From NCBI RefSeq assembly GCF_001984035.1, contig NZ_CP019449.1, forward strand, positions 1,240,001 to 1,304,000: 64,000 bases of DNA, written 5' to 3'. How positions within the stretch are numbered: the stretch's first letter is position 1; every line of letters starts with the position of its first letter. Both the position numbers and the translations under genes were made by a program. Shown piece after piece: positions 14,776 to 23,560 of this stretch. Under the pieces are notes generated by a model. It ran no database searches, was not told where the DNA came from, and saw only the letters and a list, made by a program, of their open reading frames with translations. The DNA is from Sphingopyxis sp. QXT-31 (lineage in GTDB: Bacteria > Pseudomonadota > Alphaproteobacteria > Sphingomonadales > Sphingomonadaceae).

Positions 14776-17126
14776 AACCCCGCCCGGCGGCGAGTGACGG
14801 CGAGGTGCCGGCGGGCAAGCATCTGCCCTATGCCCGGCACGCCGACGATCACACGATCGAGACGCGCGACGGCCTGCTGATGCAGGTCATCCGCCTGCGC
14901 GGCATATTGTTCGAGACCGCCGACAGCGACGAGCTCAATTACCGCAAGCTGCTGCGCGACGCGATGCTGCAGGCGATCGGATCGTCGCGCTATGCGCTCT
15001 ATCACCATGTCGTGCGGCGCGAGGCGCGCGTCACCCTCGATGGCGAGTTCGGCGACGATTTTTCGGCGGGGCTCGACGAACGCTGGCAGGCGCGGCTTGC
15101 GACCAAGCAGCTCTATTACAACGACCTCTACCTCACCCTCGTCCGTCGCCCCGCGCCGGGGCGCATGGGGCTGCTCGATCGGCTGTCGGGCTGGCTCGGC
15201 TCGACTGGGCAGGATTATCGCGCCACCGTGACGCAGGAACTGCGGCTGCTCGACACCGCGCGCGAGGCGCTGATGGCGCAGCTCGGCAGCTACCAGCCCG
15301 AACTGCTCGGCCTTTACGACAGCGACCAGGGGCTCTGCTCCGAACCGCTCGAATTCTTCGCCCAGCTCTATTCGGGCGAGCCGCGCCGCCTGCTCGCGCC
15401 GCATCAGGATGCCGGCGAGTATCTGCCCGACCGCCGGATCAGTTTCGGCGCCGAGACGATCGAGCTTGGGCCTGCGGGCGATGCGGGGCGCCGCTTCGTC
15501 GGCATGGTGGCGATCAAGGATTATCCAGCGTCGACCGCGACGGGCATGTTCGACGAACTGCTGCGCCTGCCGTTCGAGATGGTGATGACGCAGAGCTTTG
15601 CCTTCGTCGACCGCCAGCCCGCGCTCGGCAAGATGAACCTCGCGCTGCGCCGGATGCGATCGACCGAGGATGAGGCGCTGAGCCTGCGCGACCAGCTGTC
15701 GCGCGCCAAGGACGATGTCGCCGCAGGCCGCGCCGCCTTTGGCGAGCACCATATGACGATCGCGGTGCACGGCGCGAGCGAGGCCGAGGTCAGCGCGAAT
15801 ATCGCCGACGTCCAGGCGTCACTCGCCGAACTCGGCATCATCTCGGTGCGCGAGGATATCGCGCTGGAGCCGACTTTCTGGTCGCAGTTCCCCGGCAATT
15901 TCAAATATATCGTGCGCCGCGGCATGGTCTCCTCGGCCAATTTCGCGGGGCTCGCCAGCGGGCATAATTTCGCGGCAGGCCGCGCCGACGGTAATGTCTG
16001 GGGCAAGGCGGTCACGGTGTTCGAGACCACCGCCGCGGGTCCCTATTATTTCAACTTCCACCAGGGCGATCTCGGCAACTTCACCGTCATCGGCCCGTCG
16101 GGGTCGGGCAAGACCGTCGTCGTCAACTTCCTGCTCGCGCAGGCGCGTCGCTTCGATCCGCGGATCATCTTTTTCGACAAGGATCGCGGCGCCGAATTGT
16201 TCATTCGCGCGATCGGCGGGCGTTACGACCAGCTCCGTCCGGGTGTCGCAAGCGGGCTCAACCCGCTCCAGCTCGACGACACGCCGGTCAATCGCCAGTT
16301 CCTGATCGACTGGCTCGCGCAGCTCGTCGGCGGCGCGAGTATCGAGGAAATGGCGCAGATCAAGGATGCGGTCGACGCGAGCTATGCGCAGCCGCCCGCG
16401 CACCGCCGCCTGCGCCACGTCGCCGAGCTGTTCCGCGGCGGCCACCGCCCGCGCGCCGACGACATGTGGTCGCGGCTGCGCCCCTGGTGGGGCGACGGCG
16501 AGCGCGCCTGGCTCTTTGACAATGTCGAGGATCTGACCGACATGGAGAGTGCCACCATCGGCTTCGACATGACGGTCATCCTCGACGATGCCGCGATGCG
16601 CACCCCGGCGATGATGTACCTCTTCCACCGCGTCGAGGAGCGGCTGACCGGCGAGGAGACGATCATCGTCGTCGACGAGGGCTGGAAGGCGCTCGACGAC
16701 GACGTCTTCGTGCGCCGGATCAAGGATTGGGAAAAGACGATCCGCAAGCGCAACGGCATCGTCGGTTTCGCGACGCAGAGCGCGCAGGACGCGCTCGAGA
16801 GCAAGATCGCGAGCGCGCTGATCGAACAGGTCGCGACGCAGATCTTCATGGCGAACCCCAAGGCGCGCGCCGCCGACTATATGGACGGCTTCGGCCTGAC
16901 CGAGCATGAGTATCAGCTGATCCGCACGCTGCCCGACGACGCGCATTGCTTCCTCGTCAAGCATGGCAACGACAGCGTCGTCGTGCGGCTGAACCTGACC
17001 GGCGAGCGCGACCTGCTCACCATTCTCTCAGGCCGCGAGCGAACCGTGCGGCTGCTCGACCAGATCCGCGAGACTGCGGGCGACGATCCGGGCGTCTGGA
17101 TGTCGCGCCTGCTGGCGGTCGCATGA
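14754..17126 (+). CDS. virB4: VirB4-like T4SS ATPase
   Basis: 790 residues from a GTG at 14754 (VQLLSSLKPRP) that lies inside the end of virB3; the frame is open further upstream, but that part overlaps all of virB3 and looks non-coding. The start is not certain, because no clear ribosome site precedes it. Contains the VirB4 N-terminal domain (HADDHTIETRDGLLMQVIRLRG) and a RecA-like ATPase with Walker A GPSGSGKT near residue 447 and Walker B IIVVDEGWKALDDD near 637, then a GFATQSAQDA motif. It is the energising ATPase for pilus assembly and substrate transfer in the family. The stop overlaps the virB6 start (ATGA). Confidence 0.88.
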   Translation: MQLLSSLKPRPAASDGEVPAGKHLPYARHADDHTIETRDGLLMQVIRLRGILFETADSDELNYRKLLRDAMLQAIGSSRYALYHHVVRREARVTLDGEFGDDFSAGLDERWQARLATKQLYYNDLYLTLVRRPAPGRMGLLDRLSGWLGSTGQDYRATVTQELRLLDTAREALMAQLGSYQPELLGLYDSDQGLCSEPLEFFAQLYSGEPRRLLAPHQDAGEYLPDRRISFGAETIELGPAGDAGRRFVGMVAIKDYPASTATGMFDELLRLPFEMVMTQSFAFVDRQPALGKMNLALRRMRSTEDEALSLRDQLSRAKDDVAAGRAAFGEHHMTIAVHGASEAEVSANIADVQASLAELGIISVREDIALEPTFWSQFPGNFKYIVRRGMVSSANFAGLASGHNFAAGRADGNVWGKAVTVFETTAAGPYYFNFHQGDLGNFTVIGPSGSGKTVVVNFLLAQARRFDPRIIFFDKDRGAELFIRAIGGRYDQLRPGVASGLNPLQLDDTPVNRQFLIDWLAQLVGGASIEEMAQIKDAVDASYAQPPAHRRLRHVAELFRGGHRPRADDMWSRLRPWWGDGERAWLFDNVEDLTDMESATIGFDMTVILDDAAMRTPAMMYLFHRVEERLTGEETIIVVDEGWKALDDDVFVRRIKDWEKTIRKRNGIVGFATQSAQDALESKIASALIEQVATQIFMANPKARAADYMDGFGLTEHEYQLIRTLPDDAHCFLVKHGNDSVVVRLNLTGERDLLTILSGRERTVRLLDQIRETAGDDPGVWMSRLLAVA

Positions 17127-18358
17127 CCTTCGCGCTCGCCCCCTGCCCCGTCCCCTCGTCGGCCGACAGCTTCATCGGCGGCACGCTCGCGGCGATCGAA
17201 TGCCAGGCGCAGACGATCGGCAACGCGGGCTATCTGGCGCTATCGGGACCGGGATCGGGCATCGCCGCCTTCCTGACCGCGATGCTGACGATCTTCGTCG
17301 CGCTGATCGGCTATCGCATGTTCGCGGGGCGCGGCCCCGACCTCGGCGGCGGGCTGTTGATCTTCGCCAAGATCGGCATCGTCGTCGCGCTGGCGACCAG
17401 CTGGCCCTCGTTCCGCACCATGATCTACGACGTCGCGATCGATACGCCGTCACAGATCGGCGCGACCGTCGGTAGCGCCGCCTCGCTCGCGGGTAGCGAT
17501 CTTTCGCTGGCGGCGCGCCTCTCCGAAACCGACCGTGCCTATCGCACGCTCACCGCCTGGGGCGTCGGCAGCGAACCCAACCGCGCCGGCGTGTCGGACA
17601 GCGAGGGCATCGAGCCCGACACGACCTATGAGACCAAGGCGCTCGGAGCTGCGCGCATGGGTTTCCTGACCGGCGCGCTCGGCAGCGTCGCGCTCACGCG
17701 GCTGGCCGCTGGCATCCTGCTTGCGCTCGGGCCGTTGTTCTTCGCCTTCCTGCTGTTCGACGCAACGCGCGGCATTTTTGGCGGCTGGCTTCGCGGGCTG
17801 ATCGGGTTGACGCTCGGCACCACCGCGAGCTCGCTCGTGCTCGCGGTCGAGACCGCGATCGTCCAGCCGCGTATCGTCACGCTGATCAACCTCCGCGCCT
17901 CGGGCTATTCGATCCAGGGGTCGGCGACCGAGTTGCTCGCGCTGTCGATCGTCTTCGCCTTCGTCGCGCTCGCGATCCTCTGCGTCTCTTTCTATGTCGC
18001 CGCGGGGCTTCACCTGCCGCAGTGGCAGTGGGCGCAAAATTATCTGCCCGCTTCGATGCGTGGCAGTGGCAGCGCCGACCGTGGTGCTCCCACGCAGCCC
18101 GCCGACCGCAACGATCCGCGCTCCCGCGCGGCGGTTATCGTCGATGCAGTGGAAGCAATGCAGCGCCGTGAGGCCTCTACCGGACCAAGCCGCGGCGGCG
18201 GCAACGACCGCGCGCGCGCCGTCGCCAGCGCCGCTTCGGGAACCGCCGCGAGCCGCGACGCTCAGCGCGCCTCCACCGACACCGGCGGCGATGGCCCGGC
18301 GCGCCGCCGCACCACGAGCCGCGTCTCGACCAGCGGCAACCGGCGGGACACACGCTAG
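17123..18358 (+). CDS. virB6: VirB6/TrbL-like polytopic T4SS protein
   Basis: 411 residues, ATG overlapping the virB4 stop. The first 320 residues hold about six hydrophobic helices (for instance IAAFLTAMLTIFVALIGYRMF, LAAGILLALGPLFFAFLLFD and LLALSIVFAFVALAILCVSFYVAAGLHLP, each quoted in part) with the central LLALGPLFFAFLLFDATRGIF block typical of VirB6. The last 80 residues are a polar, Arg/Ser/Ala-rich tail, predicted disordered. VirB6 is the inner-membrane channel subunit. No VirB5-like gene lies between virB4 and this gene, where one is usual. Confidence 0.85.
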   Translation: MTFALAPCPVPSSADSFIGGTLAAIECQAQTIGNAGYLALSGPGSGIAAFLTAMLTIFVALIGYRMFAGRGPDLGGGLLIFAKIGIVVALATSWPSFRTMIYDVAIDTPSQIGATVGSAASLAGSDLSLAARLSETDRAYRTLTAWGVGSEPNRAGVSDSEGIEPDTTYETKALGAARMGFLTGALGSVALTRLAAGILLALGPLFFAFLLFDATRGIFGGWLRGLIGLTLGTTASSLVLAVETAIVQPRIVTLINLRASGYSIQGSATELLALSIVFAFVALAILCVSFYVAAGLHLPQWQWAQNYLPASMRGSGSADRGAPTQPADRNDPRSRAAVIVDAVEAMQRREASTGPSRGGGNDRARAVASAASGTAASRDAQRASTDTGGDGPARRRTTSRVSTSGNRRDTR

Positions 18359-19204
18359 ATGAAACAGGATATGAAACAGACCCGCGAAGACTATCTGCAG
18401 GCCGCCGAAAGCTGGGGCGCCGACCGTCATGCCGAGCTGAGCAAATCGCGGCGCACCGCATGGATCGTCGCGTCCGTCGCCGCAGCGATCGCGCTGTGCG
18501 AGGCGCTGGCGCTCGTTTTCCTCACACCGCTCAAGACGGTCGAGCCCTATACATTGCTCGTCGATCGCCACACGGGCTATGTTCAGGCGCTCAATCCGCT
18601 GGCGCCCGCGAAAGTGAGCGGCGATACCGCGCTGACGCAGAGCTTCCTGGTACAGTACGTCATCGCGCGCGAGAATTACGACGTCGATTCGGTTCAGAAC
18701 GACTATCGCAAGGTCGCGCTCTGGTCCGCCGATCGCGCACGCAGCGACTATCTGACGCTGATGCAGTCGGGCAGCGCGGCCAGCCCGTTGGTCAAGTATC
18801 CGCGCGGGACGGTGGTCGAAACGCAGGTGAAGAGCGTGTCGCCGGTCAGCGCCAATGTCGCGCTGATCCGCTTCGACACGCGCCGCCGCGACGCGACCGG
18901 CGACTGGCAGCCGGCGCAAAGCTGGGTCGCCACGATCCGCTACCGCTACACCGGCGAGCCGATGAAACAGGAGGACCGGGTGTTCAACCCGCTCGGCTTC
19001 CAAGTGCTGCGCTATCGCCGCGATCCCGAAATGCTGCCCGCCGCGGCACCCGCGGCGGCTGCGCCAGTCACCCCCGTTGCTACGACCGGTGCCGCTCCGG
19101 TCGGGGCCGACGGCCAACCGCTTCCGCAGCCACCCTCGTCGATCCGCACGCGCCGCGGCGACACGGTCAAGGTGCTGCCCGACGGGACGCAGGTCACGTT
19201 GTGA
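18359..19204 (+). CDS. virB8: VirB8-like T4SS inner-membrane protein
   Basis: 281 residues starting right after the virB6 stop; a second ATG four codons in is an equal candidate. A cytoplasmic N-terminus of about 38 residues, one helix (TAWIVASVAAAIALCEALALVF), then the NTF2-like periplasmic domain with VEPYTLLVDRHTGYV, SFLVQYVIARENYD and YRYTGEPMKQEDRVFNPLGFQV (VirB8 hallmark NPLGFxV). The C-terminus has a Pro/Ala-rich extension (about 230-281) beyond the usual fold. It links the inner-membrane complex to the core complex in known systems. No VirB7-like lipoprotein gene is visible before or after it. Confidence 0.88.
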   Translation: MKQDMKQTREDYLQAAESWGADRHAELSKSRRTAWIVASVAAAIALCEALALVFLTPLKTVEPYTLLVDRHTGYVQALNPLAPAKVSGDTALTQSFLVQYVIARENYDVDSVQNDYRKVALWSADRARSDYLTLMQSGSAASPLVKYPRGTVVETQVKSVSPVSANVALIRFDTRRRDATGDWQPAQSWVATIRYRYTGEPMKQEDRVFNPLGFQVLRYRRDPEMLPAAAPAAAAPVTPVATTGAAPVGADGQPLPQPPSSIRTRRGDTVKVLPDGTQVTL

Positions 19205-19899
19205 TCCGTTCGGCCGCCCTTTTTGCCACAGCTTTGCTGGCGCTGCCCGCGATCGCCCAGGTCGATCCGGTGCCGATCGGCCTCGACGCGTCGATCCAGG
19301 CGGTGAGCTATGCCGAGGGCAAGGTCGTGCGCCTGAGCGCGACGCCGGGCTATCAGCTGACGGTCGAGATTTCGGCCGACGAGACGATCGAGAATATCGC
19401 GCTCGGCGACAGCAGTGCCTGGCATGTTGCCCCCAGCCGCCGCGGCGACCGCATCTTCATCAAGCCGCTGCAATATGGCATCACCACCAACATGACCGTG
19501 GTGACGGGCACGCGGACCTATTTGTTCGAGCTGGTGCCGTCGCGCGGCGGCGGGGCGGGCGACGCGCAGATCGTTCGCTTCGTCTATCCCGAACCGACGC
19601 CGGTCTCGACCCCGCCCGACGAGCAGCGCATCGACCAGGGGCTCTACAAGCTGACCGGCACGCGCGAACTCTTCCCCGCGGCGATCAGCGAGGACGGCCA
19701 GCGCACCTTCATGCAGTGGGACGCCGCTGCGACGCTGCCCGCGGTCTACACCGTCGACGAACTCGGCCAGGAAAAGCTGGTCGACGCGATGATGCGCGAC
19801 GGCATCCTCACCATCGACGAGGTCGTCCCGCGCCTCGTCTTCCGGCTCGACGGCAAGCTCGCGCGCGCCGTCCGCCGCAGCCAGGCGCGCCCCAAATGA
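19201..19899 (+). CDS. virB9: VirB9-like T4SS core-complex protein
   Basis: 232 residues from a GTG that overlaps the virB8 stop (GTGA). Signal peptide MIRSAALFATALLALPAIA-Q, then the CagX/VirB9 pattern: an N-terminal beta domain (YAEGKVVRLSATPGYQLTVEIS, ETIENIALGDSSAWHV, FIKPLQYGITTNMTVVTGTRTYLFEL) and a C-terminal domain with LYKLTGTRELFPAAISEDGQ, FMQWDAAATLPAVY (each in part) and RLVFRLDGKLARAVR. Outer-membrane part of the T4SS core. In other systems VirB9 is stabilised by VirB7, which is not seen here. Confidence 0.88.
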   Translation: MIRSAALFATALLALPAIAQVDPVPIGLDASIQAVSYAEGKVVRLSATPGYQLTVEISADETIENIALGDSSAWHVAPSRRGDRIFIKPLQYGITTNMTVVTGTRTYLFELVPSRGGGAGDAQIVRFVYPEPTPVSTPPDEQRIDQGLYKLTGTRELFPAAISEDGQRTFMQWDAAATLPAVYTVDELGQEKLVDAMMRDGILTIDEVVPRLVFRLDGKLARAVRRSQARPK

Positions 19900-20966
19900 C
19901 CGATACGACCGCTCCCGAAATGCCCGCTGCGGCGCCCGACAACGCCCCGGTCGTCCGCCGTCCGCGCCAAGGCCTGCCGACGCCGCTGCTCGTCGGCTTC
20001 GCGCTGCTGGCAGCGGTGCTGCTGTTTGTGATTCTCGAGGGACGCCGCGAAAACGCCGAAGCGCCTGCCGTGGCTGGCAGACAGGTTGCGATGATTTCGG
20101 CACCGCCGCCGCTGGCGCTGCCCGATTATCCGCAGCCGCCAGAGCTGCTCCCCGCGCCGTTCGTCGGGAACCCGGGCGCCGTGCCGCCCCGTTCGCCGCC
20201 TCCGCCGCCGCAGATCGTTTATATGCCGCAGCCCGCGCCGATGGGACCGCCCCCCGGCTATGAGACGCCGCCCGCGCCGCCGCGCGCGATCGGCGGCGGG
20301 TCGGTCCTCGTCTATGACGGCGCCGGCGGCACGGCAGCCGCTGGATCGCAGGGCAGCGATGGCGACGGCGCGCAGCAACGCGGCGCCGGTCCCGCCGAAG
20401 CGGGCCGCGTCCGCGCCGGGGTACTCGCCAATCGCGGCACCACGGTCGTCCAGGGCTCGCTGATCCCGGCAGTGCTCGAAACCCCGCTCGACAGTTCGCG
20501 CCCCGGTTTCTCACGCGCTGTCGTCTCGCGCGACGTGCGCGGTTTCGACGGCAGCCGCATTCTCATCCCGCGCGGCAGCCGGCTGATCGGCGAATATCGC
20601 TCCGAAGCGACGCAGGGCCAGAAGCGCGCCTTCATCACCTGGACGCGGCTGATCCGCCCCGATGGCGCGACGATCCAGCTCAATTCGCCCTCGGGCGACC
20701 CGCTCGGCCGCGGCGGGCTGAAGGCCAAGGTCAACAGCCATTTCTTCTCGCGTTTCGGCGAGGCGATCCTGCAGTCGGTGCTCGACATCGGCGTCAATGC
20801 CGCGGCGAGCGCGACCAATTCGCCGGTCGTAATTCTGCCCGGCGGCACCGGCGCGCAGCGCCCGCAGCCAACCAACATCGCCCCGACGCTGAAGGTCGCG
20901 CAGGGCACCAGCATCTCGGTCTTCGTGGCGCGCGACCTCGACTTCTCGGGGGTCGAGCGCCGCTGA
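19896..20966 (+). CDS. virB10: VirB10-like T4SS core-complex protein
   Basis: 356 residues, ATG overlapping the virB9 stop. A short cytoplasmic N-terminus, one helix (TPLLVGFALLAAVLLFVILE), a long Pro-rich periplasmic stretch (about 55-135), then the TrbI/VirB10 beta-barrel domain with LANRGTTVVQGSLIPAVLETPLDS, VSRDVRGFDGSRILIPRGSRLIGEY (in part), LNSPSGDPLGRGGLKAKVNSHF (in part) and the end GTSISVFVARDLDFSGV. It spans from inner to outer membrane in known T4SSs. The frame is open further upstream inside virB9, but the conserved start is here. Confidence 0.88.
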   Translation: MTDTTAPEMPAAAPDNAPVVRRPRQGLPTPLLVGFALLAAVLLFVILEGRRENAEAPAVAGRQVAMISAPPPLALPDYPQPPELLPAPFVGNPGAVPPRSPPPPPQIVYMPQPAPMGPPPGYETPPAPPRAIGGGSVLVYDGAGGTAAAGSQGSDGDGAQQRGAGPAEAGRVRAGVLANRGTTVVQGSLIPAVLETPLDSSRPGFSRAVVSRDVRGFDGSRILIPRGSRLIGEYRSEATQGQKRAFITWTRLIRPDGATIQLNSPSGDPLGRGGLKAKVNSHFFSRFGEAILQSVLDIGVNAAASATNSPVVILPGGTGAQRPQPTNIAPTLKVAQGTSISVFVARDLDFSGVERR

Positions 20967-21967
20967 TGGGCCATGTCGCGGCCCTGCCGGACGACCGCGT
21001 CTTTTTTCGCAGCTATCTCGCGCCGCTGGCGCCGCTGCTCGCGCGCGACGATGTCACCGACATCTATGTGAATCGCCCGGGCGAAGCCTGGGCCGAATCG
21101 CTGACCGGCAAGATCGAGACGCACGATCTGCCCGCGCTTACCGAGGTCCTGCTCGAACGCCTCGCGCGCCAGATCGCTGCGCTCTCGCACCAAGGGATCA
21201 GCCGCGAGCATCCCCTGCTGTCGGCGACCATGCCCGACGGCGCGCGTGTCCAGATCGTCGCACCGCCCGCGACGCGCGGTGGCATGATACTCGCGATCCG
21301 CAAACATGTGTCGCCCGACCTGCGGCTCGACGATTATGCCGACAGCGGTGCTTTCGCGGGGACCAAAGCCGGGCGCATCGGCGACAAGGACGATCTCGAC
21401 CGGCGGCTGCACGAACTCCTCGACGCGGGCGAAATCCCCGCGCTGCTCCGCACCGCGGTCCAGCACCGCAAGAATGTCCTGATCTCGGGCGGCACCTCGT
21501 CGGGCAAGACGACGTTCCTCAACGCGCTGCTACGCGAAGTGCCCGAGCGCGAGCGGCTGATCCTGATCGAGGATACGCCCGAAATTACCATCCACCATCC
21601 GAACGCCGTCGGCCTGCTCGCGGCGCGAAGCGCGCTGGGCGAGACACACACCAGCGCGGAAGATCTGCTCAGCGCCTCGCTGCGCCTGCGCCCCGACCGC
21701 ATCATTCTCGGCGAATTGCGCGGGGTCGAGGCCTTCTCGTTCCTGCGTGCGGTGAACAGCGGCCATCCGGGTTCGATGACGACGATCCACGCCGACAGCC
21801 CCGAACGCGCGATCGAACAGCTGACCCTGCTCGTGCTCCAGGCGGGCAGCCAGCTCGCGCGCGCCGACGTGCATCATTATGTGCACTCGACGGTCGACGT
21901 CTTCGTCCAGCTCGGCCGCAGCGGCGGCAAACGGCATATCAGCGAAGTGAAATTGCGCGAGGGCTGA
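20966..21967 (+). CDS. virB11: VirB11-type T4SS hexameric ATPase
   Basis: 333 residues; the ATG overlaps the virB10 stop by one base. Has the N-terminal VirB11 domain, MPDGARVQIVAPPATRGGMILAIRK, Walker A GGTSSGKT near residues 176-183, the Asp box LILIEDTPEI, the second-region SLRLRPDRIILGELRG and the His box GHPGSMTTIHADSP. It is a cytosolic traffic ATPase in the family. Last gene of the operon; only 77 bases separate its stop from that of the convergent beta-helix gene. No virD4 coupling protein follows. Confidence 0.9.
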   Translation: MGHVAALPDDRVFFRSYLAPLAPLLARDDVTDIYVNRPGEAWAESLTGKIETHDLPALTEVLLERLARQIAALSHQGISREHPLLSATMPDGARVQIVAPPATRGGMILAIRKHVSPDLRLDDYADSGAFAGTKAGRIGDKDDLDRRLHELLDAGEIPALLRTAVQHRKNVLISGGTSSGKTTFLNALLREVPERERLILIEDTPEITIHHPNAVGLLAARSALGETHTSAEDLLSASLRLRPDRIILGELRGVEAFSFLRAVNSGHPGSMTTIHADSPERAIEQLTLLVLQAGSQLARADVHHYVHSTVDVFVQLGRSGGKRHISEVKLREG

Positions 21968-21983
21968 CCCCGCGCACCATGCT

Positions 21984-22019
21984 AAAAAGAAAAAGGGCGC
22001 CCGGCTTGGCCGGACGCCC
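21984..22019 (-). terminator. Strong intrinsic terminator between virB11 and the beta-helix gene
   Basis: On the minus strand GGGCGTCCGGC pairs with GCCGGGCGCCC around CAA (one G-T pair) and is followed by TTTTTCTTTTT. It serves the beta-helix gene ending at 22045. The stem would also be transcribed at the end of the vir operon on the plus strand, but there it lacks a T-run. Confidence 0.85.
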
Positions 22020-22044
22020 CTGTTCAGCGAGCGGTCGCGCTGGT

Positions 22045-23016
22045 CTACTGCTTGGTCGCCGTCGACGTAAAGCTGCCGTTGGTGTTGTTCGCCACCACGA
22101 CATTGTCGCCGAAGCTGACCAGAATGCCACCGGTCAGCGAGCGCAGGCCATTGCCGTTCTGCGTGACCGTGTTGCCGCTGGCGTTGATCGTCGCCAGCGC
22201 GTCTTCCGCCATCACGCCGGTGCTGCCGTTGCCGCTGACGACCGAGTCGACGAGCGTGACGTTGACCGTGCCGCCGCCTGGCACCGAGCGGGCATAGACA
22301 CCGATCTGGTTGTCGGTGATCTCGCTGCTCGCGATCGTGCCCTTGACGCTCGATCCGGTGGCGCTGGTGTCGATGCGGATGCCGCCGCGGTTGTTATCGG
22401 TGATCCGGCTGTTGGCGATCAGCACCGTCGCGGCCACATTCGTCGCCGGCTGCACCAATATGCCGCCCGTCACCCCCGTCGCAGCGCCATTGCCGGTCAG
22501 GGTCACATTATCGACGACCAGCGTCGCGCCGGTGGTAGCCGTCGGCAGGAACGAAATCGCAAAACCGCCACCACCTGTGAATCCACGTATCGTCGAGTTG
22601 CGGATGTGCAGGCTCGCGCCGTTGGTAAACCGGACGCCGCTGAGAGCGCCCGAAATGCCCTGAAGATCGAACCCGCTCAGCACCACTACGACATCGGTGC
22701 CGTTGACGTTGATCCCGTTGGTCGCGGCGACAAGCACGCCGTTGGTCACATTGTCGCAAATCAGCGATATCGACTTCGTGATCGTCACCGCACCAAAGCC
22801 GCCGGGATCGATGCAGTTAATCTCGCCCCCGGCTGCGGTCTTCGAGATAGCGCCAGCAAAGGTCTTGCACGGAGCGGTACGGCTGCACGGATTGGCATCG
22901 TCGCCGACGCCCGAAATCCAGGTGCGCGTCGCCTGCGCCGAAGCGGGCGTCGCCAGCGGAAGTGCAAGCATCGCCACGGAGGCGGCCATCAGGCCACGAA
23001 ACATATTTCTGGTCAT
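22045..23016 (-). CDS. Secreted right-handed beta-helix repeat protein
   Basis: 323 residues from the ATG at 23016 (GGGGGAATATTT upstream); the frame extends far upstream without family character. Signal peptide MTRNMFRGLMAASVAMLALPL..., cleavage near PASA-Q. The mature start RTWISGVGDDANPCSRTAPCKTF is the common opening of sphingomonad and bacteroidete beta-helix proteins. Parallel beta-helix turns follow (VVVVLSGFDLQGI, ASLHIRNSTIRGF, ATVLIANSRITDN, VNVTLVDSVVSGN, LATINASGNTVTQNG). No catalytic lyase or hydrolase residues can be assigned. Probably extracellular or surface-attached. Convergent with the vir operon; a functional link is not shown. Confidence 0.75.
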   Translation of the reverse strand: MTRNMFRGLMAASVAMLALPLATPASAQATRTWISGVGDDANPCSRTAPCKTFAGAISKTAAGGEINCIDPGGFGAVTITKSISLICDNVTNGVLVAATNGINVNGTDVVVVLSGFDLQGISGALSGVRFTNGASLHIRNSTIRGFTGGGGFAISFLPTATTGATLVVDNVTLTGNGAATGVTGGILVQPATNVAATVLIANSRITDNNRGGIRIDTSATGSSVKGTIASSEITDNQIGVYARSVPGGGTVNVTLVDSVVSGNGSTGVMAEDALATINASGNTVTQNGNGLRSLTGGILVSFGDNVVVANNTNGSFTSTATKQ

Positions 23017-23361
23017 AAATATTCCCCCATCATGCCCTGCTCGCGTATCAGCCGGCGGCCGGGCGGCAGGGGCACAGTCCCACTCAATACCGTCGATCGT
23101 GGCGGGAATGCGCGCTTCGAGCCTGTCGGACGTGCTCCCGCCGGACGCGGGGATTCGCCGGCTCCCCACGAAGCCGGGCCCTCCTGACCGCTTCATGGCA
23201 GTATTGGCCATGGCTAGCAAGTGCTTAACCATCGCGCATTTGCTGCAGGAACGAAGACTATCCAATTATATTCATTGATTCTTCTGGCCAAATTAAAGTT
23301 TGCGATGCGCACGGGGGTTGCCATATCGAAATGCCGCCGCTAGGGGCGTCTGCCTCAGCGA
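23017..23361. other. Intergenic region upstream of the beta-helix gene and tRNA-Ser
   Basis: 345 bases without a supported gene. It contains an AT-rich patch at about 23255-23300, a plausible regulatory zone for the beta-helix gene (minus) or the tRNA (plus). A weak plus-strand pair TTGCCA/CTAGGG lies about 20-50 bases before the tRNA. Frames running through it in either direction lack coding character. Confidence 0.5.
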
Positions 23362-23451
23362 GGAGAGTTGGCTGAGTGGTCGAAAGCGTCGCACTCGAAA
23401 TGCGAAGTGCCGGCAACGGTACCGAGGGTTCGAATCCCTCACTCTCCTCCA
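23362..23451 (+). tRNA. tRNA-Ser (anticodon CGA)
   Basis: A 90-base cloverleaf with a 7-bp acceptor stem (GGAGAGT at 23362-23368 with ACTCTCC at 23441-23447), a D-arm with GGCTGAGTGGTCGAAAG, an anticodon loop CTCGAAA giving anticodon CGA, the long variable arm expected of class II tRNAs, a GGTTCGAATCC T-arm and an encoded CCA (23449-23451). The unpaired base before CCA reads U, where G is usual for tRNA-Ser. A T-rich stretch (ATTTTTCC) follows directly. Confidence 0.95.
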
Positions 23452-23560
23452 TTTTTCCGCCGACCATGATCATGTCGCCCCGCCTGCGGGGGCGGCCATG
23501 GCCGGCGCGATGCGCGACATATCCACTTGAATCGCTGCAGGATCGTCATAGATTCATCAT

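Noticed and set aside
14154..21967. The virB operon as part of a conjugative element
   Set aside because: No relaxase, coupling protein, integrase, partition or attachment-site repeat is visible within 14 kb to the left or 42 kb to the right; neighbours are chromosomal housekeeping genes.
23258..23473. A 71-codon minus-strand frame over tRNA-Ser
   Set aside because: It is the antisense reading of the tRNA gene (the familiar spurious EGFEPSV translation), with no independent support.
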